64,000 bases of DNA from Pelobacter sp. (GTDB lineage: Bacteria; Desulfobacterota; Desulfuromonadia; Geobacterales; Pseudopelobacteraceae): contig JAVBXN010000014.1 of NCBI GenBank assembly GCA_030824515.1, positions 62,001 to 126,000 of the forward strand, given 5' to 3'. Shown here piece by piece: positions 40,788-51,075 of this stretch (positions are counted from its first letter, which is position 1; every line of letters starts with the position of its first letter). The notes under the pieces were generated by a model. That model had not been told where the DNA came from. It searched no databases and saw only the letters and a list, made by a program, of their open reading frames with translations. The position numbers and the translations under genes were made by a program.

Positions 40788-43679
40788 TTACAAAACCTGT
40801 CGGATCCTCTCCAGCAGAGCTTCGGCGGTAAATGGCTTCTGCAGATAACGGACCTCGTCCTCGAGCGTGCCGCCGCGCATGGCCGGGTTCATGGGATATC
40901 CGGAGATATAGACGACCTTGAGGGACGGCGCATGCAATACCAGCCGTTCGTACAGTTCAGGGCCGTTCATGCCGGGCATGACCACATCCGACACCAGCAA
41001 ATCGACAGCATCGTTGTTTCCGGCCACCAGTTCCAGAGCCCGGTGCGGGTCGGCAGTGGTAATTATCCTGTAACCGGCAGCCTCCAGCATTTCCCCGACC
41101 ATTTCCCTGACCATGTCGTTATCCTCGACCAGCAGCACCGTTGCATCCCCTGAATGCTTGCCAGGCCCGGCCTCCGTGATTTGCGGCTTCATCGAGTCCG
41201 GCTGTTCGCAGCAGGGGAAATATATATTGAAGGTGGTGCCTTCTCCCACATGGCTCGTAACGGCGATATGGGCGCCATGCTGCTTGACGATGCCGTAGAC
41301 CGTCGCCAGCCCGAGTCCGGTCCCATGGCCGATCGGCTTGGTGGTAAAAAACGGCTCGAAGATGTGGCTCACCACATCGGCGCTCATTCCGCAACCATTG
41401 TCCCGGAACGACAGCAATACATATTCCCCAGCCGCCATCCCGGGATGCATGCGCAGGGATTCACCGTCCATCGTCACGCGGCAGGTTTCGATGTTGATCC
41501 TGCCATGAACACCATTGAACGCATCCTGGGCATTGACGGTCAGATTGAGAATTATCTGCTCCATCTGCGATCTGTCGGCCTTGATGTATGCCCCTTCGGG
41601 ATCCAGAATCATATCGATGCGGATACTTTCCCGAACCGTGCGCCTCAGAATGTCGTTGAAGGAGATTATCACCTCGTTCAGATCGACCGGCTCGGCCGAG
41701 ACCGGCCGCTGACGGCCAAAGCTCAACAGCTGCCGGGTCAAATCCTTGGCCTTGTGAGCGGCGGCAATGATGCCTGAAAGCTTTGTCAACAGCGGGTCGG
41801 AATCGGGAATCGAGGCGACCGCCATCTCGGCATAGCCAAGGATGGGAGTCAGCAGATTATTGAAGTCATGGGCGATGCCGCCCGCCAGATGCCCGATCGC
41901 CTCCATCTTCTGCGACTGGCTCAAACGCATCTCCAGCTCGTCACGCTCGTCTTCGGCCTGCTTGCGGGCAGACACGTCACTGAAAACGCCATGGGCAACC
42001 CGAACACCGCCCTGCAGTGTGGTGGCATAGGCGAAATCATGCACCCAGATCCAATGTCCCTCTTTGTGCCTGATACGGTATTGGACATCGTACATGTCAT
42101 CACCGGCGAACAGCCCCTTGAACGCCTTCAAGACCGCTTGCAGATCGTCCTGGTGAACTCTTGCAAACCAGAGCGCCTCTCCCCCGGCATAGATCTCTTC
42201 GGGAGTGTACCCTTCGATTTTCTCCGAAACCCGGCTGATAAAATGGGTATTGCCATGTTCGTCAGACTGCCAGGTGACGACCGGAAGATTGTCAACCAGC
42301 ATCCGGTAGCGCTCCTCGGCCATTTTGGAATCGGTGATATCCGACACGATATGGACCGCGCCAGTGATCGTGCCGTTACCATCCAGAATCGGATCTACCG
42401 AGACCTCAAACCAGCGACCGGAGATCATAAGCTGCATTGAAGCCCTCTGGCCACTGTCCAGCATCTTCTGGAACGGGCAGGTCGCCAGTGGATGGGCTCC
42501 ATGATGCGCCACTTCACAACAGAGATGCCCGACGACACGATCCTGATCCTTGCCGAATATGGTTTCGGTGGCCTTGTTGCAACGCTGGATGCGACGACCC
42601 AGATCCATGACCCAGATCGCATCGGCCACGGAATCGAAGGTGGACTGCCAGGAAGCGGCAGCCTGGGAAATTTCCCGCTGCTGTTCCAGCTGACGGCGGT
42701 AAACAAGCTCGATGCGTTTGATCTGGCGCAGTAACAGCATTGTCAGCGCAATCAGAGCCATACAGGCAGCAGCGGCAATCAAACCCAGCGTATAGGTGCT
42801 TTTCCGCCAGGAGGCCGTCACCTCATCGGTGCCCATGTTGGCGTTGACAACCACCGGAAAGTTTTCAAGCGATTCGTAGGAGATTATGCGGCCGGACGAT
42901 TCCAGCAGCGCCTTGCCGCTGGCGATGTGGAAGGTACCGCTGGCTGCCTTGGGGAGATAGGTTCTAATCAAATGGGACTTTTTGAAATCGGCCGAGAAAT
43001 CCGATTCCTTGTATGGCTGCGACATCAGCATCATTCCGTCTTTGCGCAGAATGACTATGCGCCCTTTTTTACCCAGATCGAGCGAAGCGTAGAACTCCTG
43101 GAAATATTCCATCTCGAAAGACGCACCCACCACACCCTCGAATGAGCCGGAGGCGGAACGGACAGCCCGTGTCAAAAAGAAACGCCATTTGCCGTTAACC
43201 CTGCTTTTTACCGGGCGGGAAAGAAATGATGCGCCGTTTCCGGTTGCAGCGCGATGATGCTGGAAGAAGTCGCGATCGGCAACATTGATGCGCCTGTCAC
43301 CAATATCGGTGTGTGCAAACATAACACCATCGCGATTGACCAGAAATATGGCGCTGATTTGCGGGACATAGCCGGAATGACGATTCAGGAAATCGCGCAG
43401 ATGACCGCTGCTCTCCTTATTGATGTCGCCGTGCGTCCTGACATGATCAAGTGAATCCAGCAGGATTTTATCGGCTTCGCTGAAGGAACGGTCGGCGTGC
43501 TCCTTGAGAGCCCGGGCATATCCGCGCGACTGCAGCTCCGCTGCACGAATCGTCAGGCGATACTCCACCACGCTCTTCCAGACTGAAAAGCCTACGATGA
43601 AGATTATCAGCACGGCAACCGAAGCGACGATGGCGCGTTTGAAAGCACGGTAATTTGTGAGTGGAGAGAGTTGTTCCAT
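40788..43679 (-). CDS. membrane-bound hybrid histidine kinase with dCache and PAS sensors
   Basis: A 963-residue sensor. Two membrane segments (about 20-40 and 300-325) flank a periplasmic dCache-type domain ([30 protein letters not shown]...). Two PAS domains follow (about 350-460 and 475-590), then HisKA with the phospho-acceptor in [17 protein letters not shown], the HATPase ([19 protein letters not shown]) and a C-terminal receiver domain with its aspartate in [13 protein letters not shown]. The HDFNN box belongs to the NtrB-like/HisKA group. ATG at 43679 is preferred because GGAGA is seven bases away. The cognate pathway is unknown; no separate output regulator is adjacent. Confidence 0.92.
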   Translation of the reverse strand: MEQLSPLTNYRAFKRAIVASVAVLIIFIVGFSVWKSVVEYRLTIRAAELQSRGYARALKEHADRSFSEADKILLDSLDHVRTHGDINKESSGHLRDFLNRHSGYVPQISAIFLVNRDGVMFAHTDIGDRRINVADRDFFQHHRAATGNGASFLSRPVKSRVNGKWRFFLTRAVRSASGSFEGVVGASFEMEYFQEFYASLDLGKKGRIVILRKDGMMLMSQPYKESDFSADFKKSHLIRTYLPKAASGTFHIASGKALLESSGRIISYESLENFPVVVNANMGTDEVTASWRKSTYTLGLIAAAACMALIALTMLLLRQIKRIELVYRRQLEQQREISQAAASWQSTFDSVADAIWVMDLGRRIQRCNKATETIFGKDQDRVVGHLCCEVAHHGAHPLATCPFQKMLDSGQRASMQLMISGRWFEVSVDPILDGNGTITGAVHIVSDITDSKMAEERYRMLVDNLPVVTWQSDEHGNTHFISRVSEKIEGYTPEEIYAGGEALWFARVHQDDLQAVLKAFKGLFAGDDMYDVQYRIRHKEGHWIWVHDFAYATTLQGGVRVAHGVFSDVSARKQAEDERDELEMRLSQSQKMEAIGHLAGGIAHDFNNLLTPILGYAEMAVASIPDSDPLLTKLSGIIAAAHKAKDLTRQLLSFGRQRPVSAEPVDLNEVIISFNDILRRTVRESIRIDMILDPEGAYIKADRSQMEQIILNLTVNAQDAFNGVHGRINIETCRVTMDGESLRMHPGMAAGEYVLLSFRDNGCGMSADVVSHIFEPFFTTKPIGHGTGLGLATVYGIVKQHGAHIAVTSHVGEGTTFNIYFPCCEQPDSMKPQITEAGPGKHSGDATVLLVEDNDMVREMVGEMLEAAGYRIITTADPHRALELVAGNNDAVDLLVSDVVMPGMNGPELYERLVLHAPSLKVVYISGYPMNPAMRGGTLEDEVRYLQKPFTAEALLERIRQVL

Positions 43680-43805
43680 ACCCATTCTCCGGACGAGCCC
43701 TGCGTGGAGATTAATTTACAGATATCCGGTTATATAGCATTGCGTGTGGGTTAAATCCAGCTATTTAAGTCCATTCAACTCGCCAAATGGCGAACATAAA
43801 ATTAA

Positions 43806-43830
43806 TGGCCGGGAGAACGATTCCCGGCCA
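43806..43830 (-). terminator. terminator of typA
   Basis: Stem TGGCCGGGA / TCCCGGCCA followed on the minus strand by TTAATTTTA, directly downstream of typA. The stretch 43680-43856 holds nothing else recognisable. Confidence 0.75.
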
Positions 43831-43856
43831 CTTGTATTTACATATGTGGCTGAATA

Positions 43857-45662
<1,806 letters not shown>

Positions 45663-45684
45663 CGGTAAAGCTCCTCAATTCCTG

Positions 45685-45715
45685 AAAATAAAACGACGGG
45701 CATTGCTGCCCGTCG
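45685..45715 (-). terminator. terminator of the roadblock-protein operon
   Basis: Perfect stem CGACGGGCA / TGCCCGTCG with a four-base loop followed on the minus strand by TTTTATTTT, between the roadblock genes and typA. Confidence 0.9.
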
Positions 45716-45795
45716 AAGTATGTGACTATGTCAGGTTTTCGTTGTTATGGCAAGCATTTACTCACCAACCGGATAAAATATCCGCCACCCCTCCG

Positions 45796-46593
45796 TCAGA
45801 TGCCTTCCCACCCCAGAATCCCGCCTCCCACGACGACCTCGGCCCGCAGTTGATCACCTTCCTTTACCTTGAGCAATTCGGCTACCGCCAACGTTACCAC
45901 CAGCTTGCCATCGTAGGCATGATCACGGTCGTGCTGGATCACGCTGACCGGGATATGTTTGCCGGCTCCGGTGGCGCGGTTGGTTACCGTAAGCTTCCTG
46001 AATGGGCCTGTATTGAAAAAATTGCTGATCTCCAGCGCGGTGTTGCGATTGACGCTGGCGCTGTCGGTCATCGAATCCCAGAACGTGTTGGCCGTCTTCT
46101 TCATTATTTCGCAGGTCAGCAACACCCCCTTGGCATCGGTCACCGCCCGATAATCGGAATAAGCCGGAGTTGCCGACAAGGGACGATGTGCAACAACCGG
46201 TTGCGGCGACTGCAAGGCTGGCGCGGCCGGCCGGGAGGGTTGCTCCAACAGCTGTTCGAGGGTGAGTTTCTCTATTTTTTTGATGGCAATATTCAACGAG
46301 ATGTACAGCAGCTGCACATTTATCGTCGGCTGGCAGAGCACGACCATGAACATTTTCGGCAACGATTTGATCAGAATCCGTCCCAGCTCGAAGCGGACGT
46401 CAAAAAGCTTGACCCCGCCGGTCGCTTCCTGCAGACCGACAGCGCCGTCATGCAACATTTCGGCGACTCCGCTGATCATGCCCTGATCAAAGAATGGCGG
46501 AAACGAATGCTCCAGCACATTGCCTCGCTCATCCGAAAGCATACCCCCCATAACACCCGGCACCGATATCAGTCCCTGCAAGATGTTCCGCAT
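45796..46593 (-). CDS. roadblock/LC7-like protein with a C-terminal beta domain
   Basis: A 265-residue protein. Residues 1-110 have the roadblock/LC7 pattern of small-GTPase regulators (MRNILQGLISVPGVMGGMLS...GMISGVAEMLHDGA...). A proline-rich linker leads to a C-terminal region with a DUF4388-unlike alpha/beta fold (GKHIPVSVIQHDRDHAYDGKLVVTLAVAELL). The ATG at 46593 starts one base after the stop of the upstream DUF4388 gene, so the two are coupled. MglB-type roadblock proteins act on MglA-like GTPases; no such GTPase lies in the window. ATG at 46641 is less likely. Confidence 0.78.
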   Translation of the reverse strand: MRNILQGLISVPGVMGGMLSDERGNVLEHSFPPFFDQGMISGVAEMLHDGAVGLQEATGGVKLFDVRFELGRILIKSLPKMFMVVLCQPTINVQLLYISLNIAIKKIEKLTLEQLLEQPSRPAAPALQSPQPVVAHRPLSATPAYSDYRAVTDAKGVLLTCEIMKKTANTFWDSMTDSASVNRNTALEISNFFNTGPFRKLTVTNRATGAGKHIPVSVIQHDRDHAYDGKLVVTLAVAELLKVKEGDQLRAEVVVGGGILGWEGI

Positions 46594-46594
46594 G

Positions 46595-47320
46595 TCAGCC
46601 CCCCGCTTTTTTTGCCAGTACCCGGCGAATGTCGGAATCAAGCGCGTTCACATTGCCGCTGCCATTGGCGGAAACGCAGAGGTAATGCCGCCTGGAATCA
46701 AACAGGAACAGGTGATGATCACCGCCATGCACGGTCACCGACTTCAATTCGCCAAAACCGGACTGTGAGCCGAGCTGCTCCGCAAAGTGCGCCAGAAACA
46801 GGCCGTTGGCTCCCAGGAATTCCGCCTGGTAAGAGTTATCACCTGCAATCGCGCCCTCCTTGGTCATGATCAGCGCCTGCTCGACATCCGGCAGAACCTT
46901 GAGACGGCTTTCGACATCACTCATACCCGCACCCTTTTCGACTTTCCCGCTCCCGGACGGCAGGGCCGGAACCGGAGCGACATTGGATTCGTCCAGACGC
47001 CGCAACGCCTCCAGCACCAGAAACCCCAACGACTGCTCAATGGTTCTGCTGGTAGTGGAGACCTTGGGCTCACTCCGGAAAGTTCCGACACCCCACCCCA
47101 TGATCGAGTAGAAAGCCTCTTCGCCTATCAGCCCCTCCTGTTCGGCATGGACCACGTCCCCTTCACGGAAGAAGATAACCCCGTTCTTGCTGTGATGCTC
47201 AACCACCAGGCAGCCGGAATAGCGGTTGACACCCTTGATCTGGACAATATCGGCCAGCGACATGTCGCTGACGGACCCCACAAAACCGCTCTGTTCCGTC
47301 TTATGTGCGTGCTGTGACAT
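46595..47320 (-). CDS. DUF4388/roadblock two-domain protein
   Basis: A 241-residue protein. Residues 1-105 are a DUF4388 (PATAN) domain: SLADIVQIKGVNRYSGCLVVEH, then GVIFFREGDVVHAEQ and GEEAFYSIMGWGVGTFRSEP, the usual signature. Residues 130-240 look like a roadblock/LC7 domain (LKVLPDVEQALIMTKEGAIAGDNS). DUF4388 proteins are common in Geobacter and myxobacteria and are tied to signalling with Ras-like GTPases and cell polarity. The palindrome at 47444-47464 lies upstream. Confidence 0.8.
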   Translation of the reverse strand: MSQHAHKTEQSGFVGSVSDMSLADIVQIKGVNRYSGCLVVEHHSKNGVIFFREGDVVHAEQEGLIGEEAFYSIMGWGVGTFRSEPKVSTTSRTIEQSLGFLVLEALRRLDESNVAPVPALPSGSGKVEKGAGMSDVESRLKVLPDVEQALIMTKEGAIAGDNSYQAEFLGANGLFLAHFAEQLGSQSGFGELKSVTVHGGDHHLFLFDSRRHYLCVSANGSGNVNALDSDIRRVLAKKAGG

Positions 47321-47443
47321 GGAAACTCCGTTTCACCGCTTATCACTGATTTCAGAAACATCCAACACTGGCAAACAGAAGAGATTGGCACACTAAATCA
47401 TAATTGGCGTGAATGCAAACATATTTTTATAACAAACCAACGC

Positions 47444-47464
47444 ACAATGACATGATATCATTGT
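47444..47464. promoter_or_regulatory. inverted repeat upstream of the DUF4388 gene
   Basis: ACAATGA-N7-TCATTGT in an AT-rich 300-base intergenic region (47321-47624); a further ACAATGAC lies about 15 bases to the right. A possible operator; no regulator is identified. Confidence 0.35.
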
Positions 47465-47545
47465 ACAAAACATCTGCAACAATGACACACCAAAGATACT
47501 CCATTCAGTATTCGTATAACTATAAACCATTATTCTATCAAACAG

Positions 47546-47575
47546 AAAACCGCCTCCGGACAACGGAGACGGCGG
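47546..47575 (-). terminator. terminator downstream of the CoA-binding protein gene
   Basis: CCGCCTCCG / CGGAGacGGCGG stem followed on the minus strand by TTTTCTGTTT; second of two hairpins after the gene. Confidence 0.7.
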
Positions 47576-47587
47576 ATAAATAAAGCT

Positions 47588-47615
47588 GCTGTAACCGGAT
47601 AAATCCGGTTACAGC
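47588..47615. repeat. perfect hairpin after the CoA-binding protein gene
   Basis: GCTGTAACCGGAT-AA-ATCCGGTTACAGC, a perfect 13-base-pair stem with a two-base loop, nine bases after the stop codon. It lacks a clean T run, so mRNA stabilisation or assisted termination is possible. Confidence 0.65.
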
Positions 47616-47624
47616 ACAGGCATT

Positions 47625-48029
47625 TCAATGATCACTATAACCCAGCACCACCAGCAGACAGCTGCCGTCAGCGATGACATTGACGCCGGCTTCGCGGCAG
47701 AGCGCCACCGCATCGGGATGCTCGGCGCCGGGCTGCATCCAGATATTCTGTATACCCTTGGCAATTGCCAGCGGAACCAGCTGCGCGGTCACGGCCGGCG
47801 GTGTGATCATCGAAATGCTCTTTACCTCCGCCGGCAGGTCTCCGATGGTTGCGACGCTGGCCACCCCCTCGATCTCGGTTTCATTGGGGTTGACCGGGAC
47901 AGCCGTCCGGCCGTGCTGCAGATAGCAGCGCAGCACCTTGTTCCCGAACTTGTGGCGGTTGGTGGAAGCGCCCACAACGCCGAAGGCGGGTGACTCCAGG
48001 AATTTCTCAAGCTGCTGTTTAATTGTCAT
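47625..48029 (-). CDS. CoA-binding-domain protein (YccU type)
   Basis: A 134-residue single CoA_binding_2 domain. VVGASTNRHKFGNKVLRCYLQHGRTAVPVNP is the nucleotide-binding start, MITPPAVTAQLV the second motif and WMQPGAEHPDAVALCREAGVNVIADGSCLLV the closing one, as in YccU/SucD-like proteins. Binds CoA or a related ligand; function unknown. GGAGAC precedes the ATG. Downstream of the repeat-rich secreted protein gene on the same strand. Confidence 0.88.
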   Translation of the reverse strand: MTIKQQLEKFLESPAFGVVGASTNRHKFGNKVLRCYLQHGRTAVPVNPNETEIEGVASVATIGDLPAEVKSISMITPPAVTAQLVPLAIAKGIQNIWMQPGAEHPDAVALCREAGVNVIADGSCLLVVLGYSDH

Positions 48030-48067
48030 GATGGTCTCCTGTCATTGGTTTTAAATTTCTAAATGAT

Positions 48068-49492
48068 CTACAGCCTGAACGGTATCCACAGCAGGCTCAG
48101 TGAAGCCCCTTCCTTATCCGAGCCGTAACCGAACAGTCCTTTTAACAGCCTGAAGTCGCTGCCGGATGTAGTCGAGCGGTACGAAACCAGCGGAGAAAGT
48201 TCCCAGGCCAGTTCCTGGCCGCGACGCTCCTGCCAGTACAGGTTCCATAAAAGCGAAACCGCATTATTGCCCTGTTCGTCCCACTGCGCGATAAACAGCC
48301 GCCAGAGCGGCGCCCAGTTGCGTTCCACCCCGTCATTCCAGATCAGCGATTCGGCCAGGGCCGGCATCGACAGCGAGCGCAGGCCGCTCTCGTCCCGTTT
48401 CCAGGCGTACAGCGGCCAGAAAGCCGAGCGGGCGCGATCCTTGCCGGTCTCAGGCCAGGCTTCTTCCGAGTGGTTGAATAGAAAATAGAGCAGGCTGGTC
48501 TTGTCCTGGGTAAAAACGGCCGACTTGATGGTTTCATGCCGGTAGATCGGCCACATGACCCAGTTGCTGGTGGAATCCTTGATCCTGGATTCGGCATAGA
48601 AGGGGATGAAACGTTCGATGCTGTAATCCTTGCCCTGGGCGGTCACCCACAGCGGCCAGAGTATGTCGCGCTCGATCACCTGCCCCTGCCCGTCCCGCAC
48701 GACACCGCAGAACGGCCAGGGAGCATGGGTCGAACTGCGTTGCGGAGAAACGGATGAAGCGTAGAAGGGGATCAGGTTCAGGTTTTCGGTGGGGTTGTCG
48801 CTGTTCAGCCCCAGGCTTTCGCGGATGTAGAACGGCCAGAGCACAAAGCGCTTGGAATAAACCCCCTCCTTGGCGGCCTGCCCGTAGAGCGGCCAGAACT
48901 GGAAGCCGCTCTCGTTCTCGCCCGAAACCGTGTTGAATATTGGATAGAGCCAGTTGGTGGAGGTGGTGCCGTTTTTGACCGTGCGGCCGTAGAGCGGAAA
49001 GAGGGTGTAGTGGTATTCGTCGCGCCAGAAGCGCTGGTAGATGTCGCCGTGGATCGGGAAGAAGGAGCTGTATGGGCCGTACTTTTCCGACTCTCCGCTG
49101 ATGTAGAACGGGAACAGCATCGCGGAGCGCTTTTCCTCGGCGGTCCCGGAGCGGCTGACATGCTTCTGGTAGATTTTCAGCACCTGGGTGTCGGAATCAC
49201 CGCCGGTTGACGAGGTCGAGGCCAGTGGATAGAGGATGTCGCTGTCGTCCGATTCCTTGTCGTACTGGTTGAAAAACAGCGGCCGGAGGGCTGTTCTGGT
49301 CGTGTCGCCGGAGCGTTCGCGCTTGAAGAGCGGCCCCAGGACCGACAGGTTGCTGTAGCCGGTGGCCGGGCTGCTGCGGTAATCGAACAGCGGCCAGAGC
49401 GTCGTAACCGTGCCTTCCCCGGTCGCGGCGGCATGGGCCGCGGAAGTGATCACCAGCATCAGCATGGCACAGCATACGACAGATATCCTCAT
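48068..49492 (-). CDS. secreted protein built of W-P-L/F-P-F short repeats
   Basis: A 474-residue protein with a signal peptide (cleavage near AHA/A). The mature part is a string of about 18 units of 20-35 residues, each centred on a motif such as LWPLF, FWPLY, LFPLY, LWPFY, LIPFY or MWPIY, often preceded by a positive or polar strand and followed by Y/R. It ends in LWIPFRL. The periodic aromatic strands suggest an all-beta structure, perhaps an outer membrane barrel. ATG at 49492 has AAGGAG at five bases. I know of no function. It lies upstream of the CoA-binding gene. Confidence 0.75.
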   Translation of the reverse strand: MRISVVCCAMLMLVITSAAHAAATGEGTVTTLWPLFDYRSSPATGYSNLSVLGPLFKRERSGDTTRTALRPLFFNQYDKESDDSDILYPLASTSSTGGDSDTQVLKIYQKHVSRSGTAEEKRSAMLFPFYISGESEKYGPYSSFFPIHGDIYQRFWRDEYHYTLFPLYGRTVKNGTTSTNWLYPIFNTVSGENESGFQFWPLYGQAAKEGVYSKRFVLWPFYIRESLGLNSDNPTENLNLIPFYASSVSPQRSSTHAPWPFCGVVRDGQGQVIERDILWPLWVTAQGKDYSIERFIPFYAESRIKDSTSNWVMWPIYRHETIKSAVFTQDKTSLLYFLFNHSEEAWPETGKDRARSAFWPLYAWKRDESGLRSLSMPALAESLIWNDGVERNWAPLWRLFIAQWDEQGNNAVSLLWNLYWQERRGQELAWELSPLVSYRSTTSGSDFRLLKGLFGYGSDKEGASLSLLWIPFRL

Positions 49493-49689
49493 CAGTTCTC
49501 CTTGTGCAACTCGAATCGGCAGCGGCATTATTCCCTATCGACCACGGCGAGTCAATCGCGAAAGGGGCGGAGTTGCGGCTAACACGTTCATATCGATTCC
49601 GTTTTACCTGATTTGCAGTTATAAGATGGATGCAATCGGAAATTGTTCCCTAACAACGACTAGAAAAGACAGTAATAACATCCAAATCT

Positions 49690-49782
49690 TTTTTCACGCA
49701 ACGACGCGACGACGCAACGAAAGGCTCATAACCGTTTTGGCATTTGTGATTTGAGGCGTTGCGTGGTTGCGCAAGTTTTTCC
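49690..49782. repeat. inverted-repeat element upstream of the MFS gene
   Basis: Arms TTTTTCACGCAACGACGC...CGCAACG (49690-49719) and CGTTGCGTGGTTGCGC...TTTTT (49757-49782) around a 37-base centre. A type of dispersed element seen in Geobacter-like genomes. The rest of 49493-49812 has no recognisable gene. Confidence 0.55.
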
Positions 49783-49812
49783 GTAAATAATACCTGAAAA
49801 AACGGATATTCA

Positions 49813-51063
49813 ATGGCTGACAGACATTCCTACAATCGCCGACGCTGGACGATCTTTGCCGTGCTGGCGCTGATGTACATACTGGTCTATTTCTACCGGG
49901 TCTCACTGGCGGTGGTGGCGGGCGACATCTCCCGTGAACTGCACCTGACCCCGCGGCAGCTGGGCTCGCTCTCCGGAATCCTTTTCTACGTCTATGCCGT
50001 GGCCCAGCTGCCGCTGGGGCCGATGATCGACCGCCTGGGAAGCCGGCTGGTTATCAGCGGCTGCGGGGTTCTGACCACGGCCGGTGGTCTGCTCTTTTCC
50101 CAGGCCGACACGCTGGCAACGGCCATGGCGGCCCGCGTGCTGATCGGCATCGGCACCGCCTCGGTGCTGATGGCGACTTTCACCGTTTTCAGCCACTGGT
50201 ACAGCAAGCAGGAGTTCGGGCGGGTTTCGGGCTTCATGGTGGCGGTCGGCAACCTGGGCAACCTGGCGGCCACCGCGCCGCTGGCCCTGGCGGTGGGCGC
50301 CTTCGGCTGGAGAACGTCCTTTCTGGCGATCGGAGCACTCCAGGCGCTGGTAACGGTGTTGGTTTTCAGCAGGGTCCAGGACCGTCCCGCGGAACATGCG
50401 GAGTCGGCGCGGGAAAAGGAAGTGAAGACCGGCATGATGGCCGCCTGGGGCGAGATCTTCGGCAGCCGCGACTTCTGGCTGTTGGGGGTCATCTCATTTT
50501 TCTGGTACGGCAATTACCTGGCACTGCAGGGGCTATGGGGGGGACCGTACCTGATGGAGGTGCTGAAGCTCTCGCGCGAGTCCACCGGCAACATGCTGAT
50601 GTGCACCTCGCTGGGCTTCATCGCCGGCAGCATGGTGACCGACACCATCGCCAGACGTTTCTTCCGTTCCTACAAGAAGACCCTGCTGGCCGGACAGACG
50701 ATCTTGCTGGTTCTGATGACAGCTTTCCTGGGGTGGGCGGAATTGATTCCGCGACCACTTCTGGCGGCGGTCTTCTTTGCCATCGGCCTGGCGGTCTCCA
50801 GCGGCGTGATGATCTACCCGATCATCCGCTCCATGTTCCCGGTGCGGATCGTCGGCACCGCCCTGACCTCACTGAACTTCTACGTCCTGATGGGAGCGGC
50901 CGCCACCCAGCAGGCCATGGGCGTCATCGTGGGATCCTACGGCGAAGCGGCCGGCAGCATGTCGGCCGGCCCGTTTCACAACGCCTTCCTGCTGCCGGTG
51001 GCGGGGCTGGCCGTTTCGATCGTACTGTTTGCCTTTGCCAGGGACTTCGGACAGCAGGGGTAA
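49813..51063 (+). CDS. MFS transporter
   Basis: A 416-residue major-facilitator protein with twelve predicted membrane segments. The loop 2-3 motif PMIDRLGSRLVISGCGV (D-R-x-G-x-R/K) is intact and a conserved R-V-x-x-G-I-G motif (ARVLIGIGTASV) lies in TM4. It resembles the sugar-phosphate/anion and uncharacterised MFS groups; the substrate cannot be assigned. The ATG at 49813 follows an AT-rich stretch with no strong ribosome site. It converges on the MACPF gene, 12 bases away. Confidence 0.88.
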   Translation: MADRHSYNRRRWTIFAVLALMYILVYFYRVSLAVVAGDISRELHLTPRQLGSLSGILFYVYAVAQLPLGPMIDRLGSRLVISGCGVLTTAGGLLFSQADTLATAMAARVLIGIGTASVLMATFTVFSHWYSKQEFGRVSGFMVAVGNLGNLAATAPLALAVGAFGWRTSFLAIGALQALVTVLVFSRVQDRPAEHAESAREKEVKTGMMAAWGEIFGSRDFWLLGVISFFWYGNYLALQGLWGGPYLMEVLKLSRESTGNMLMCTSLGFIAGSMVTDTIARRFFRSYKKTLLAGQTILLVLMTAFLGWAELIPRPLLAAVFFAIGLAVSSGVMIYPIIRSMFPVRIVGTALTSLNFYVLMGAAATQQAMGVIVGSYGEAAGSMSAGPFHNAFLLPVAGLAVSIVLFAFARDFGQQG

Positions 51064-51075
51064 ATGGTTATTCCC

